Source: CAZLKN01 sp964560135 (GTDB lineage: Bacteria > Actinomycetota > JAICYB01). Taken from it: 64,000 nucleotides of DNA. The position numbers and the translations under genes are program-made. The stretch spans positions 1 to 64,000 of the forward strand of contig CAZLKN010000008.1 of assembly GCA_964560135.1 (NCBI GenBank). The letters are read 5' to 3'. Each line of letters begins with the position of its first letter. Position 1 is the stretch's first letter. Under the pieces are notes generated by a model. That model did no database searches. It was not told the DNA's origin and saw nothing but the letters and a program-made list of their open reading frames with translations. Shown here piece after piece: positions 49,908 through 60,900 of the stretch.

Positions 49908-52900
49908 CGACGACGTAGAGCTTGCTTCGCCGCTCGTATGTGCTGTTGGGGTCTCTTCGGTATCGGCCAATCTGCACCTCCACGATAAAGTTCATGCGGG
50001 CGGCCTGGAGATAGCTGAGCAGTGCATTTCGTGTCACCTGCAACCGGTGACCCGACGAGCTGAGCCCCAACTCTGTTTCGCCGGGGTCGGCCCATTGCTC
50101 CACACGAGCGACAACGGTGGCGTCGGGCCTCTGGACGTTGAGGGTGGTGCGGTCGGCGTGGGTTTCGGTCGCGGTGCAGAATTTCTCGCCGGGTAGTGGT
50201 CGTGAAAGGCTGATGCCCTGCGCGTAGGGGTCGTGGCCCTCAAGGCCTTCGTGGCCGTCCGATGGTTCGGTCAGCCATCCACGGAGGACGAATGGTCCGT
50301 CGTCGACCTCGAACTCCTCCTCGTCCTCGTTGGGCAGCTTCCAATCGAAGGGTTCCTCCGCAGCGCTGAGGGCGCGCGCCAGCGACGTTGACGTTTCGGG
50401 GGAGACGAGTGCTGACCGGATGTAGGTCGTCTTGGACCCGCCTCTGCCAGCCAGGCGGATGACGCCAGCGACGCGAACATTCTGCGGGAGCTCGCGGCCT
50501 GTGATGGCGAGTGCGGCGTCGTACTCTTCGTCCTCCGGTTGGGGCCACGGCTCGGCCGCTGGTGGCTCGAACAGTCCGCCTTCGGTGGGTGTGGAGCTTC
50601 GAAGATCGGCGATCCACCCGCGTTCGGAGCTGGGCAGATGTTCGGAGAGCCAGTAGCCCCACGGGTCTTCATCGTCGTACGATCCGACGCGCATCGGCGT
50701 CTCGGCGTCGACAAGTCGGCCGGCCGCAATCATCATCGCGTGGTATTCAAGGTACAGGCGCAGGCTCTCCTCCACGGGGATAATTCCCTGGCGGTGGCCC
50801 ATCCGGTCGTAGGAGCGTTCGTCTCGTAGCTCTCGCACATCCTCCATCCAGTCCTGCTCACCCAACCCGCACCTGTCGACGATCCATTCCTCGGCATGGT
50901 CGGTGACTGTGTCGAGCTCCACGCCGAAGATGTTGGCAAGTGGCCGGTACCAGTAGGGCAGCGTGTCCATGGAGTCGAACCGGTAGCGACCCTTCTGCTC
51001 GAGCCGGCTCGTCTCTCTCGTCATCGAGCGGTCAGTCGAGCATGCGATGGGACGGTTCGCGAGCCGCAGCTTCTCAGCCACCCCAGTGTCATCGTCAACG
51101 AGAGCGAGTGCTGCCTGCCGGGCGAGTTCGCGTATCTGGACGTGAGGGTTGGCTGTGCTCGTTGCCGCGGCCACGAGCGCGTCAACGTGGGCGGCGAGTA
51201 TGTCGGGTCGCTCGTGGGCGACGCGCTGCAGCGCGACGAGCAGCGCCGCTACGGCTGACATCGCATAGAAGTGCAGTTCGGCGCTGCGGTAGTTGCCTGG
51301 GCTGGTCTCGTCGAGATGTGAGACGAGAGCCGCCGCGAGTTGCTGTGCCTCGGGTTTGGGCAGCTGCGTCAGCAGCTCCCGGGTTGTGTGCGCTGCGCGC
51401 CACCGCATCACTCGGCTGGGATGACCGAAGACGCTCCACAGCAACCGCGCCAGCGGCATGTCCTTGCTGCCGGGGGCGATCGGGGTGAAGGTGACGTCGG
51501 CGGCGTCCAGCAGCTCATCGAGGAGCGGTACGACCGCTTGGGCTGCCTCCTCAGGCGGGCACAGGTGACTGAGGAGTGATGCGAGGTTGACGGTGGCGTA
51601 CGAGCGCAGGTGGGGGCGAACGGTCGGTACGGCGTCGAGCACGGCGGCTCGGATCTCGTCATCGTCCGAGAAGTGACGTAGCTGCTCGAGGAGTCTTGTG
51701 GAGTCGTGTTCCAAGACGAGCCGATGGAGGTGGCGCTTGAGCAGCTTCGGTAGTTGCTGTTGCGCCCAGGCCTCGACGCCGGGCCAGCGGCGCCACTCCT
51801 TGAGCCGGCGGGCGAGCACTCTGACCATGACATCGGGCTCGATGTCTAGCTCAGCGACGGCAGTGAGTGCGTCGAGGCGTTCACTCGGCGGGGTGTTGTC
51901 GATGACGTCGTCGACGAAGCCCCCGAGTCGGTCGCCCCAGACGTGGGCGGAGCGGAGGCCCGCAGCGTCTTCGCCGAGGCTCCGCCACGTCCGAGCCTCT
52001 GCACCTTTGAGAAGTTCTTCGGTGTTGTGGTCAATTTGGCCCGGGCGCCAACTGGTGTGGCTTTCTGACATATCCGGGAATCGCGTTACGGACTCGAGCT
52101 CGGCCCTAACTGGGCCGTCGGCGTCATGCTGCTCCGCCCACTCGAGCAGTTGACGAGCCAGTCCTGGTTGGTTGCGGGCCGCTACGTGCTTGCGTAGCCA
52201 CGACACGGCACGGCTGGTGCCCTCCCGGATCACGCGTCGCCTTTCGATGCCGGCCGCTGACTGCTCGAGCACGGTTAGCTGGAACCGAAGGCGGGCATCG
52301 TCTCTATCGACGAGATGGGCGAGCGCGAGCGCTTCACGGACTGTCAGTGCCTGCGACTCGACTCCACCGAGGGCAGCGGCGGGAACGGTGGCGTACAGAC
52401 CGATGCGGTCCTCGTCGTCCCAGCGGCTGGCAGCGGCGAACGAGATGTCCAGATCGAGCCGGGCGGCTGCTCGGAGCGTACCTCTGTACGGGACGAATCC
52501 GTCCTCGGTCACGTGGGGCGCTACCGCCTCGGCGGCAGCGACCAGCTTGCCTGCCAGGCCGGGCGGCGCCTGGTCGAGTGGGATCTTGTGAGCGAGGTCC
52601 GCGTAGATATCGAGGCTGCGGGCGGCCTCGTCGTTGATGCTGCTCGCGGTCTCGACCGCCTCGTCGAACAGCTGCCTGCCGAGCTCGGGTTCGACACTGT
52701 CAGCGATCTCGGCGGCCTGGGCGAGAAGCTCCAAACGCTCCCTGGCGGAAAGGTCTGCCGACGGAATCTGCAGGGAGGCCTGTCGGCACAGGTCGGCAAC
52801 GTAGCCAGTGTGGGCGGATCGGCGCATCAACTGTGCTGCAATCTCGAGCCACAGGCTGACGGCACCAGAGCCGAGGAGTCGGGGAGCGGCGTCGCGGACC

Positions 52901-55900
52901 TGTTCGAGAACTTCTTGGGAGGCTTCAGCAGTGACGGCAGCATCGACAGCAATGGCCGCCCATGGTCTGAAGGTCTTGTCGAACCGGAACCAGCGGTGGT
53001 CTGCCTGGTCGAGCCGTTGGGTCAGAGCAGTCTCGACCAGCTCGGCCACGTCACCGGCGTCGGCGACCCCGACGACCGCTCGAGCCTCAACGATGGCCGC
53101 GGGAAGCAGCGGGTTGACGGCTTCCTGCCACGCTCTCCGGTCACTGGCTCGAGGGTCGTTCTCGCCCTTCTCTTCGGGCGTCCGCAGCTCGGGGGGCCCG
53201 AGGCTGTCAGCGGTCAACTCCTCACCTCGGACTGCCGAATTGAGTGCTCGAAGCCGCAGTTCGATTGTCCCTTCCTGGGCCCCGTGATTGTAGGCCGTCC
53301 AGCGCATGGGCAGCTCGCGACGAAGATGTTGAAGGAGCTTGGTGGCCACGTCCCGGCTCGCATGACGTGTGACGATCTGGGCGTACGGTAGCCACCACTC
53401 GGCCTCGCGATCGACGTCCTCTTCCGTGACGAGTGCCCCCACGGTCGCCTTCAGCCAGCCCTTCGAGGGCGGCTGATCGAGCTTCGACGCGTAGGTAAGA
53501 AGGGCGACTTGGCGTGCTGGAGGGACGCCGAGAGCGTCAAGCTCCTTTTGGAGCGTACCGGTCACTACCTCTCCCCTGATCCGTTGACCGAGCCGCGCAG
53601 CGACCTTGCATGCGAAGGAGACTGGCCCCCAACGGCCGACCTCTCTCAGGGCGTCCGCAAAGCCGAAAAGCCGGTAGCGAGCTTCAGCCGCTGCCGCGAC
53701 GTGGTCATCCCGGATGCCGCGGAAGACATCCTCTTCCCCGGCTTCGGATCGCTCGATGAGCCGCCGCAGCCACGAGTCGGCGTGATCGAGCGCATCCTTC
53801 GCGTCCGAGAGCTGGCCCTGGTTACGGGAGAGGACTGCGGCGAGCAACATCCAGTGTGGGGCGAGCGACTCCTGGTAGCTGGGCCGCATGAGGTTCGACT
53901 TGAGCAGATCGAGGTCGACGTGGCGGGCGACGAGTTCGAGGTTGGTGTCTGCGAGGCTCGAAAGCGCGTCGTGCCGGACGCTCGCCTGGGTAGTCCGGAT
54001 GGCGAACCGGACCGCATCGGACGGGTTCCCTTTGGTAGCGAGGACGCTGGCGGCGAGGTCGAGGCGCTTGCCCTGCACTTCGCTTCTGCGCAGCCCGTCG
54101 GGGATAGAGATCGGGACAGGCTCATCGAGGACGAGCTGGACGAGTTCGTCGTGTCGGCCTGCGTGGAAGAGGTGCTCTGCGACGTGGGCTGCGGCGTCTG
54201 CGTCGGTGCTGGCCATCGACTTCAGGAGGGTCGCGAGCTTCGAGTGAGCGGCCTTCAGCTCTTCTTTGGTGACCTGGTCGCGAACGTACCTCTCGAAGTC
54301 TTCGTCGCGGAACTCGACGGTGTCGTCGGCAAGTGCCACGCCGGGCGAGAGGCCCTTGGCGAATCTGCGGACGGCGTCGGCGTCCACTTCGACTGCCCGA
54401 GCGAAGGTGTGGATGTTGATGGGGCGACCAAGGGCGACGAGCAGCGACAGCCACTGTTGTCCGCCCGCGCCCGTGGGGCTAACCTCAAGGCCGGAGCGCA
54501 TGAGCCCTTCGAACAGCGGCTCGGGGGTCTTGACGCACTCGTCCAGTAGCTTCTCGTCGTCCCAGCCCTCCTTCTCGCCCGCCGAGAGGACGTAGAACTG
54601 CACGCGAGGGTTGCCGCCGGTGCGTTCGTGAAACTTCTCCAGGAGCTCACCGGAGGGGTCGGGCCGGTAGCGGCGAAGGTGCTGCACAGACGTGTTCTCG
54701 TCGAACGGTTCGATCTCGACCTTAGGTGCGTCGCCTGCACCGAGAGACTCGAGGCGGTGGGACCTGGCAGTCAGAACGACGCTCACGCGCTCTGGCGGTG
54801 TCAGGTCGACGAGACCGCTCAGGAAGCTCGGCTGGTTGCGCCGATCTGCTGCGGTGACAGCATTGTCAGCCGCGTCAACGGCGATGACGAGGACGGCGTC
54901 GCCTTCGAGCGTCTCAGCGGCCTGCTCGAGGGTGCGTCTAAGTCGCCGCCAGAGGTCGTCCTCGACAGGGGGCGGTTCGACGAGCAGCGGAATGCCACAC
55001 AATTGGGCTAGCTCGTTGATGACCTGGACAGCGAACCTTCGGGTCGTGTGCCGTTCCTCTCCGGTGCTGAGGTACTGACCGCCGCCGTAACAGTCGAAGA
55101 TGACGACGATGGACTCCGCAGGGAGGTGGTCATCGATCTGCTGAAGCGCTGTGGTCTTCCCGACGCCAGCTCCGCCGTGTGCCACCATGAGCTGGCCCAT
55201 GTGTCCGATCACTTCCTCGGCTATGACTTGGCCGCCAGGGGCCGGTAGGGGGTTCGGGACGTCCGGGAGGGCGCTCGGGGCGGGGTAGAGGTCTTCTTCT
55301 GTTGCGACGCCGAGGGCTGCGAGGACGTCGTGGCGTCGAATCCCTCGGGTGGCGGGACTGGGCAGGGCCTGCTTGTGAACGAGGTCGTACAGTTCCAGCG
55401 TCGAGCTTCGGGCGCTGCCCGGAGTCAGCGTCGCTGTCTCCGACCTCACTTGACGAGCGAGCGCTGATCGGTCGAGAGCGCCCGTCTGGCTGAGGTCGAG
55501 TACGGCGAGGAAGTCGCAGAACTGCTCACTCGGAAGTCGCCCGCCAACGGCGTCGGTGATCTTCGAGATCACATCCGCATGGGGTGGGCTGAGCGCCCTG
55601 AGGAGGGCGTCCCGGCGAGCTGGCCCGTCGGCGTTGCGGACTTGGCGGGCTGCCGCGGCGACGGCTTCGAGCAGGTCGGGGTCGGCTGGCTGGTTGCTTA
55701 CGAGCCGGATCTGCAGCTTGTGGAGCAGCATGTCGCGCTGGTGACCGGCCTTGACGAACCGGGCGTACATCTCGGCGAGATCGGCGGCGAGCGAGCGGTG
55801 TGACACGGTCTTGCCGGAGGTGTTTCGGCGTGTCTTGGTCTTGCACAGGCGACTGACGGTCCAGGCCTTTTGGGGGTGCTTCGTGCTGTGCTTTAGCTGT

Positions 55901-56115
55901 GAGACGACGACGACGGCGGCGCTGGCGAGGTCGTCGCCACAGTAGTATTCGGCGAGATCGACGACCTGGGATGTGTCGTCCTCCCCGTCAACCCTGCTGA
56001 GTCCTTCCAGGGTGACCAGCTTCAGGTCGGTCCCCGGGGCGATGAGCCTGAGCGCCTTCGTCGCTGCCCACCACAGGTGGTAGTCGTCCCCAGCGCCTGA
56101 CTCGGGGGCTCCCAT
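49879..56115 (-). CDS. Avs-like STAND NTPase with N-terminal PD-(D/E)XK (DUF4297/Cap4-like) nuclease
   Basis: A 2078-aa protein starting at ATG 56115. The N-terminus starts GAGDDYHLWWAATKALRL and continues with Glu37 (LVTLEGLS), Asp53 (VVDLAEYY) and Gln73-Lys75 (VVVSQLKHS), the E...D...QxK set of DUF4297/Cap4-type nucleases. A STAND NTPase follows: Walker A AHGGAGVGKTTAL near 315-325, Walker B VLVIAVDAADNAV near 400. Residues 700-1750 are helical TPR/HEAT-like repeats. The C-terminal 300 residues include YWYRPLANIFGVELD. Size and order match Avs (AVAST) sensors, which bind a phage protein through their repeats, oligomerise and turn on the effector. Phage target unknown. Confidence 0.8.
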   Translation of the reverse strand: MGAPESGAGDDYHLWWAATKALRLIAPGTDLKLVTLEGLSRVDGEDDTSQVVDLAEYYCGDDLASAAVVVVSQLKHSTKHPQKAWTVSRLCKTKTRRNTSGKTVSHRSLAADLAEMYARFVKAGHQRDMLLHKLQIRLVSNQPADPDLLEAVAAAARQVRNADGPARRDALLRALSPPHADVISKITDAVGGRLPSEQFCDFLAVLDLSQTGALDRSALARQVRSETATLTPGSARSSTLELYDLVHKQALPSPATRGIRRHDVLAALGVATEEDLYPAPSALPDVPNPLPAPGGQVIAEEVIGHMGQLMVAHGGAGVGKTTALQQIDDHLPAESIVVIFDCYGGGQYLSTGEERHTTRRFAVQVINELAQLCGIPLLVEPPPVEDDLWRRLRRTLEQAAETLEGDAVLVIAVDAADNAVTAADRRNQPSFLSGLVDLTPPERVSVVLTARSHRLESLGAGDAPKVEIEPFDENTSVQHLRRYRPDPSGELLEKFHERTGGNPRVQFYVLSAGEKEGWDDEKLLDECVKTPEPLFEGLMRSGLEVSPTGAGGQQWLSLLVALGRPINIHTFARAVEVDADAVRRFAKGLSPGVALADDTVEFRDEDFERYVRDQVTKEELKAAHSKLATLLKSMASTDADAAAHVAEHLFHAGRHDELVQLVLDEPVPISIPDGLRRSEVQGKRLDLAASVLATKGNPSDAVRFAIRTTQASVRHDALSSLADTNLELVARHVDLDLLKSNLMRPSYQESLAPHWMLLAAVLSRNQGQLSDAKDALDHADSWLRRLIERSEAGEEDVFRGIRDDHVAAAAEARYRLFGFADALREVGRWGPVSFACKVAARLGQRIRGEVVTGTLQKELDALGVPPARQVALLTYASKLDQPPSKGWLKATVGALVTEEDVDREAEWWLPYAQIVTRHASRDVATKLLQHLRRELPMRWTAYNHGAQEGTIELRLRALNSAVRGEELTADSLGPPELRTPEEKGENDPRASDRRAWQEAVNPLLPAAIVEARAVVGVADAGDVAELVETALTQRLDQADHRWFRFDKTFRPWAAIAVDAAVTAEASQEVLEQVRDAAPRLLGSGAVSLWLEIAAQLMRRSAHTGYVADLCRQASLQIPSADLSARERLELLAQAAEIADSVEPELGRQLFDEAVETASSINDEAARSLDIYADLAHKIPLDQAPPGLAGKLVAAAEAVAPHVTEDGFVPYRGTLRAAARLDLDISFAAASRWDDEDRIGLYATVPAAALGGVESQALTVREALALAHLVDRDDARLRFQLTVLEQSAAGIERRRVIREGTSRAVSWLRKHVAARNQPGLARQLLEWAEQHDADGPVRAELESVTRFPDMSESHTSWRPGQIDHNTEELLKGAEARTWRSLGEDAAGLRSAHVWGDRLGGFVDDVIDNTPPSERLDALTAVAELDIEPDVMVRVLARRLKEWRRWPGVEAWAQQQLPKLLKRHLHRLVLEHDSTRLLEQLRHFSDDDEIRAAVLDAVPTVRPHLRSYATVNLASLLSHLCPPEEAAQAVVPLLDELLDAADVTFTPIAPGSKDMPLARLLWSVFGHPSRVMRWRAAHTTRELLTQLPKPEAQQLAAALVSHLDETSPGNYRSAELHFYAMSAVAALLVALQRVAHERPDILAAHVDALVAAATSTANPHVQIRELARQAALALVDDDTGVAEKLRLANRPIACSTDRSMTRETSRLEQKGRYRFDSMDTLPYWYRPLANIFGVELDTVTDHAEEWIVDRCGLGEQDWMEDVRELRDERSYDRMGHRQGIIPVEESLRLYLEYHAMMIAAGRLVDAETPMRVGSYDDEDPWGYWLSEHLPSSERGWIADLRSSTPTEGGLFEPPAAEPWPQPEDEEYDAALAITGRELPQNVRVAGVIRLAGRGGSKTTYIRSALVSPETSTSLARALSAAEEPFDWKLPNEDEEEFEVDDGPFVLRGWLTEPSDGHEGLEGHDPYAQGISLSRPLPGEKFCTATETHADRTTLNVQRPDATVVARVEQWADPGETELGLSSSGHRLQVTRNALLSYLQAARMNFIVEVQIGRYRRDPNSTYERRSKLYVVDADGNISRW

Positions 56116-56350
56116 TGGGGGTCCTTCCAGTCTTCTTGCCTCGATGATCGGCAGTGAGCGTTGTCCTGGCAGAGAGCGTACGTCGAGAACGGGCTCTCCG
56201 GGTCCTGACTGGTGGTCGAGAGTCCGCTGTCGCCGCGCTTGTGCCGGTCGTCATTGCCCCCGGAAGCCATCGAGGAAGTTGGACGTGCCTGCCGGAACGG
56301 GCTCCCGCAAGTGTTGTGACTACTGTGCCTTAAGTGTCTACCGTTAACTT

Positions 56351-56683
56351 ATGAGTTTGGGGAACGGAGAGCTTCCCAGCCCGCAGTCGCGAGTCGAGTA
56401 TGTGGGGCCCATCGAGACGAACGTTGTCGTCGTCGACGGTTGGCGCGTGCCGTTCCTCGAGGCACACTCGCTCCCTGGCGGAGAGGTGCGGCTTGTACTC
56501 GACCGACGCTACGGGCTGGAGCTCACCGTGGCCGAGGCGGAACGAGTCGTTCCGTTCCTTGCCGACGCAATCGCTGTCGGGCTCGGGTTTGCTTCACACC
56601 CTCGGGTGGACCTAGACCCTGTGCCCCAAGGTCCCTACCGGAGAGTGCACCGAGTGGATACGTCACACGATTCCGCCGGCTGA
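56351..56683 (+). CDS. Hypothetical 110-aa protein
   Basis: A 110-aa protein from ATG 56351 without a ribosome site; the preceding bases (TCTACCGTTAACTT) are AT-rich, so a leaderless message is possible. The product is mainly beta: VEYVGPIETNVVVVDGWRVP, EVRLVLDRRYGLELT, then a helix (EAERVVPFLADAIAVGLGF). No family recognised. It is divergent from the Avs-like gene by 235 bp and converges on the DUF3892 gene with 12 bp between stops; CGCTTC...GAAGCG at 56690-56710 may be a weak shared terminator. Confidence 0.6.
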   Translation: MSLGNGELPSPQSRVEYVGPIETNVVVVDGWRVPFLEAHSLPGGEVRLVLDRRYGLELTVAEAERVVPFLADAIAVGLGFASHPRVDLDPVPQGPYRRVHRVDTSHDSAG

Positions 56684-56695
56684 CCTCAGCGCTTC

Positions 56696-57007
56696 TTACG
56701 GGGTGAAGCGACATGCCCGGAGGTTCTCCAGGTTGTTGTCCTCGACGCTGTCCGGTGAAGACCGGATGATCCGGCGTCCGCAGCGACCGCAGCTCACAAC
56801 GATCACGGATGCCGCCTTCCCTGTGGCGGGGGACATCGTGTAGAACTCGTGGGTGCCGCTGTCGATCGCGCGGATCACGTCAGAAACCGTCCAGCGCGAG
56901 TCAGCTTTGTTCGGGTTGTCACCCGTACCGACCGCCACGATGTGCTCGTGGGCGTTGGCAGGTGCGTGCTCCACGCAGACGACCCTCAGACGACTACGGG
57001 TCACCAT
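56696..57007 (-). CDS. DUF3892 protein
   Basis: A 103-aa protein with an unusually perfect ribosome site (AAAGGAGGTGA) about nine bases before ATG 57007, so it should be strongly translated. The DUF3892 pattern is complete: EHIVAVGTGDN, SRWTVSDVIRAIDSGTHEFYT, then a zinc-ribbon-like pair in VSCGRCGRRIIRSSPDSVEDNNLENLRAC. DUF3892 proteins are small and widespread, often beside mobile or defence genes; function unknown. The 286 bp upstream hold overlapping inverted repeats. Confidence 0.85.
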   Translation of the reverse strand: MVTRSRLRVVCVEHAPANAHEHIVAVGTGDNPNKADSRWTVSDVIRAIDSGTHEFYTMSPATGKAASVIVVSCGRCGRRIIRSSPDSVEDNNLENLRACRFTP

Positions 57008-57090
57008 ATGCTGTCACCTCCTTTCTCCAGCCCCGCCTATCCTCGGGGCCCCACTTTGACAAGGACCCTACATCCCGACACCGACGCTCT

Positions 57091-57148
57091 CCAATTCTGC
57101 CGAGCGTCCCGTTGAGTGCAGAATTGGGATGGTCTCCGAGTCCATCCC
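57091..57148. promoter_or_regulatory. Overlapping inverted repeats upstream of DUF3892
   Basis: CCAATTCTGC (57091-57100) pairs with GCAGAATTGG (57118-57127), and GGGATGG (57126-57132) with CCATCCC (57142-57148). The two stems share two bases, so only one can form fully. This could be an operator pair or an RNA switch in the DUF3892 leader. Confidence 0.45.
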
Positions 57149-57293
57149 AGAATCGTACTGGTCTCCGCTACGGAGCGCTCAGAGCGAACTCTGCTCCGCG
57201 CTGAAGCGTGGTCAGTCATCACCAAGGCGTCTCCCAGCCGTGGGGCCGATGTCGATCACCGCCGGACGGACGTCAGCCTGAGTCGAACACGGG

Positions 57294-57902
57294 CTACGAC
57301 TCTTCTCGGTTTTTTTTGATCTCTGATGATAGAGCGCCCAAGATAACGCCCACGGCTCCGCTGAGAACCAGCAATGTTCCCAGGACGGCTAGCCCATCGG
57401 CAACGCGAAGTATGTTCGTATCTGTGAGCTGCGTACGGAGCGTGACCACGTCGAACGCGGCCGCGAGCGCCGCGGGTCGGGGTCTCGGAGACTGCAACAC
57501 AGCGACGGTTGCGAGCATCACGACAAGTTCAGCGAGGTTCACGACCTCCAACGCCAGCGCCCGCCGTGGATCCTCAAAGCGAAGGGCAGCTCGCTCCAAG
57601 AGCAGTCTCATGTGGAAGAGGAAGAGGTGAGCAAATCGAACGCTTAGTATCGCCAGAGCGGGGTACAGAATAGCTGTGCTTGGTGGCCGAAGACGATCGA
57701 CACCTGTGACAATGAACAACGCCACAAGAAGAAGGAGCCAGAGGGTCGCGTACCAGCCGGATCCCACCCGCATCCTTGCGCACGCGAGAGGGTTCCACCG
57801 CCCATCGTGAGACCAATCGAGAACTTTGATCAGAGGACCAAGCGCCCACCCTTTTTCCCGAGAGTGCCTCGAAGGCGTGTTCTCGGGGCGGCTAGGAGTC
57901 AT
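57294..57902 (-). CDS. Four-TM membrane protein coupled to the DISARM-like genes
   Basis: ATG 57902 overlaps the last codons of the methyltransferase gene (11 bp) and gives 202 aa. Four hydrophobic segments: YATLWLLLLVALFIVTG (about 51-67), ILYPALAILSVRFAHLFLFHM (about 78-98), LAELVVMLATVAVL (about 122-136) and LAVLGTLLVLSGAVGVILG (about 173-191). The loop between TM2 and TM3 has LLLERAALRFEDPRRA. The end is basic (EIKKNREES). No family recognised. The overlap suggests it is part of the same system; membrane proteins can be the killing part of defence operons, but this is inference. Confidence 0.65.
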   Translation of the reverse strand: MTPSRPENTPSRHSREKGWALGPLIKVLDWSHDGRWNPLACARMRVGSGWYATLWLLLLVALFIVTGVDRLRPPSTAILYPALAILSVRFAHLFLFHMRLLLERAALRFEDPRRALALEVVNLAELVVMLATVAVLQSPRPRPAALAAAFDVVTLRTQLTDTNILRVADGLAVLGTLLVLSGAVGVILGALSSEIKKNREES

Positions 57903-60900
57903 CCGCGTTTGCGGTCGGGGAGCTCCACTCACGTCGGACGTCTGTTGCCGAGGCCTGAGTGGCGGCATTGGCCATCGCGTCGCAGCAGTCGAGGATCAGG
58001 TCTTTCGTGCGGTAGGTGTCGTGGGTGGCTTCGTCTTTGCGGCGGACTATGGGGAAGGTGTCCATGATGTAGTCTACTTCGTCGCGGGTGAGGTTGTAGA
58101 GGTGGAAGAAGCAGGCGTCGAGCTCGGCGCGGAGGTCGGTGCGGCGGGTGGGGTCCCAGGGGAAGGGGGGGCCGGAGTGGCCCAGGTCGCGGGCGAAGGG
58201 GGTCATGTCGTGGGACGTGTACACGAGTTCCAAGACGCGTTCGGCGATCCAGTCGGACAGGGTTTGGGCGGGCTCCCAGGGGCAGGGGGCCTCGAAGGTA
58301 TCCGGGGGGAGAACAGGGAGCTGCTCGAAGATGAAGAAGTTCAACGTCGTGCCGCCGATCTTCTGGCGGGATGCATAGTCGAGAGCGAACGAGGAGAGGG
58401 TGGCCAAGAGGCAGTGGGCAGGGCCCCTGGCGGGGAGGATGAGTGGGTACTTGTTGCCGACGGCGGTTCTTGGGATCGCGGAGGCGATGACGGTTCTGCG
58501 GTTCGTGTTCACGTTCGTGATGTCACGCCAGCCGAGGAGCCAGTCGCTGTCCCAGCGGTTGCGTAGGCGATCGTCGACCTCGCGGGCGGGGACCCAGTAC
58601 CGCGGGAGCGGAGCATATGTGGGGTCACGGTGTTGGTCCTCAGTGGCCGGAGGAGCGTATGCCTTGACTCGATATCTGGCTTCCTCCGTGGTTCCCGCGA
58701 AAGTGTTGTAGCGGTGGTCGTAGTGGTGGATCATCTTCGCCTCGTACAGCGGTAGCCAGCGCTCGTCCCCTCGTGCGAAGGCGTTGCCGCCGAGGGTGTA
58801 GCCGTCGCACTCGAGCTCGTCGCGGTTGCGGAACAGGTGCGAGTCGCTGGTCATGTTGAACAGGCCCTGCATGAAGCTGATGCCCCACGGGTTGCCGTCC
58901 TCGCCCTTCGATTCGTCGATGAGGACACCGGCGCGGCGGTAGATCTTCTTCGTGATCTCGGCGTCGCGTTCGGTGCGGAAGATCGGGCACGTGCGGGTAT
59001 TGGGGTTGAGCAGCTCGAAGTCGTCGGGGGTGAGCACGAAACGGCGTTCGGGGTCGATGAGGTCGGCGGTCGAGTGGGCGAAGAACACGAACTCAGCCCC
59101 CGAGGTTGCGGGGGCGCCGTATCCGGTGAGGGTGAGAAGGCAGAACTTCTGCGGAGGCGCGACCTCAGGGAAAAGGCGCTCCCGGTTCTCGAAGTCGTAC
59201 AGGCTCACGATCGAGCGGTGCTCGACGAGATCCTGGAAGAAGAACTTCGTCGTGTCGTCGGTGGCGATACCCGAGGGAAGTACGGCCCCCGCGCGTCCGG
59301 TCGGTGAGATGCCGTGGCGCATCGCTTCGGCGAACACGGCGTATAGGTTGATGCGGCCCTGCCCGCAGAGTGGATACCGCCCGGAGGATCGTAGGAAATG
59401 GCTCTCTGCGTCGGCGTCTCGCAGTGCAGCCTGGTACGCCTCGTGAAGGGTAGGCTCTTCGGTCCTGAGCGCATCGATCATGCGCTTCCGCTTCGCCCCG
59501 GCAGCGGCGGCGATGTTCGGGCTGCGGGTTGCGAAGAACTGTCGCTCTTCGAGCTGGACCTTCTCCCAAGGTGGGTTGCCGCAGACGAGGTCGAAGCCGC
59601 CGCGCCAGCTCGTCCCCGGGTGCGGGTCGCCGGCGCCGCTCAGGCGAAAGACGTCGGGGAAGGCGAGGTGCCAGTGGAGGAACCGGTACCGTTCGGCCGC
59701 CTCCTCGATCACGTGGCGGACTTCGGAGGCGACCCGGTCCGGGCCCCCGCGGAGGCGGTCCACGGTGTCCTGGGTGACCGCGGGCTCGCCCTTGCGCTTG
59801 GGGACCACGAAGGCGGCGCACCAGGCGTCGGCCACCAGCTTCGCGTGGGCGGCTTCCGCTCCCTCGACGAGCTTGCGCCAGCGTTCCTCCTTGGCGCGGA
59901 CGCCGTCCACGTCGGAGTCATCGATCTCGTCGATGCGTTCGATCTCGGCGGCCAGCGGGTCGGCGAGGTCGGCGGCGGAGGCGTGCAGGTCCAGGGTGGC
60001 CTGTCCGCCTCGCTCGCCCTTGTTGCGCTTCTTCAGTTCCGAGACAACCGACTTCTCGTCGCCCGTCAGGGCCTTGAAGGCGTCGTCGGGGATGCCGGCG
60101 TCGAGCAGGCGCGGGGTCGTGCCGAGGAGCGAGTTCCCGCAGGCGATGCGGTGGTCGAGAAAGGACAGCGGCTTGCCTGGCTCGAGGGCCTCCAGCCACA
60201 GCGAGACCTTGCACAGCTCGACGGCCATCTCGTTGACGTCGATGCCGTAGATGCAGCGGCCGATGACGTCGCGCAGGGCCCGGACGGTCTCGTCCGGGGA
60301 CGGCTCGCCCTCGCCCGTCCGCACTGTGGCCACGCGCTTCGCGATCCGGTTCGCCGCGGCGATGAGGAAGTGGCCCGAGCCGCAGGCCGGGTCGCAGACC
60401 TTGAGAGACAGGAGCGCCTCCTCGGGGTCGTCCGCCTTCTGGGCTTCGTCGAGGAGCGGATCGAGCGCGGAATTCATCAGCTCGGTGATGAGGCTCGTCG
60501 GCGTGTAGTAGGAGCCCGTCACCTTCCGTTCGTGGCCGGGGGCCGTGTCGAGGGTGAGCCGGTGGCCGGCCACGTCCACGTTCGGGTGCAGCTCCAACAG
60601 CGACTCGTAGACACTCCCCAGCTCCTCGGCCCCCAGGTTCCGGAAGTCGATCGGACGCTGCACCTTCGCGTCCGGCACGAACGCCAGCGCCCGCACCGCC
60701 TCCAACAGATACGCGTTCTGGACCTCGCAGCCGTCCAGGTGCTCGATCGCCTGCGGCGACCACAGGAAGCTTCCCAACGCCGGCAATGCCAGCTCCGGGC
60801 ACCCGTCCCGCCACAGCTTCTCCTGCACCAGACGCAACCCCTGCCACAGATCCCCGTGCTTGCTTCCGGCATGCGAGGCCGCCAGACGACGCAGCCGCGC

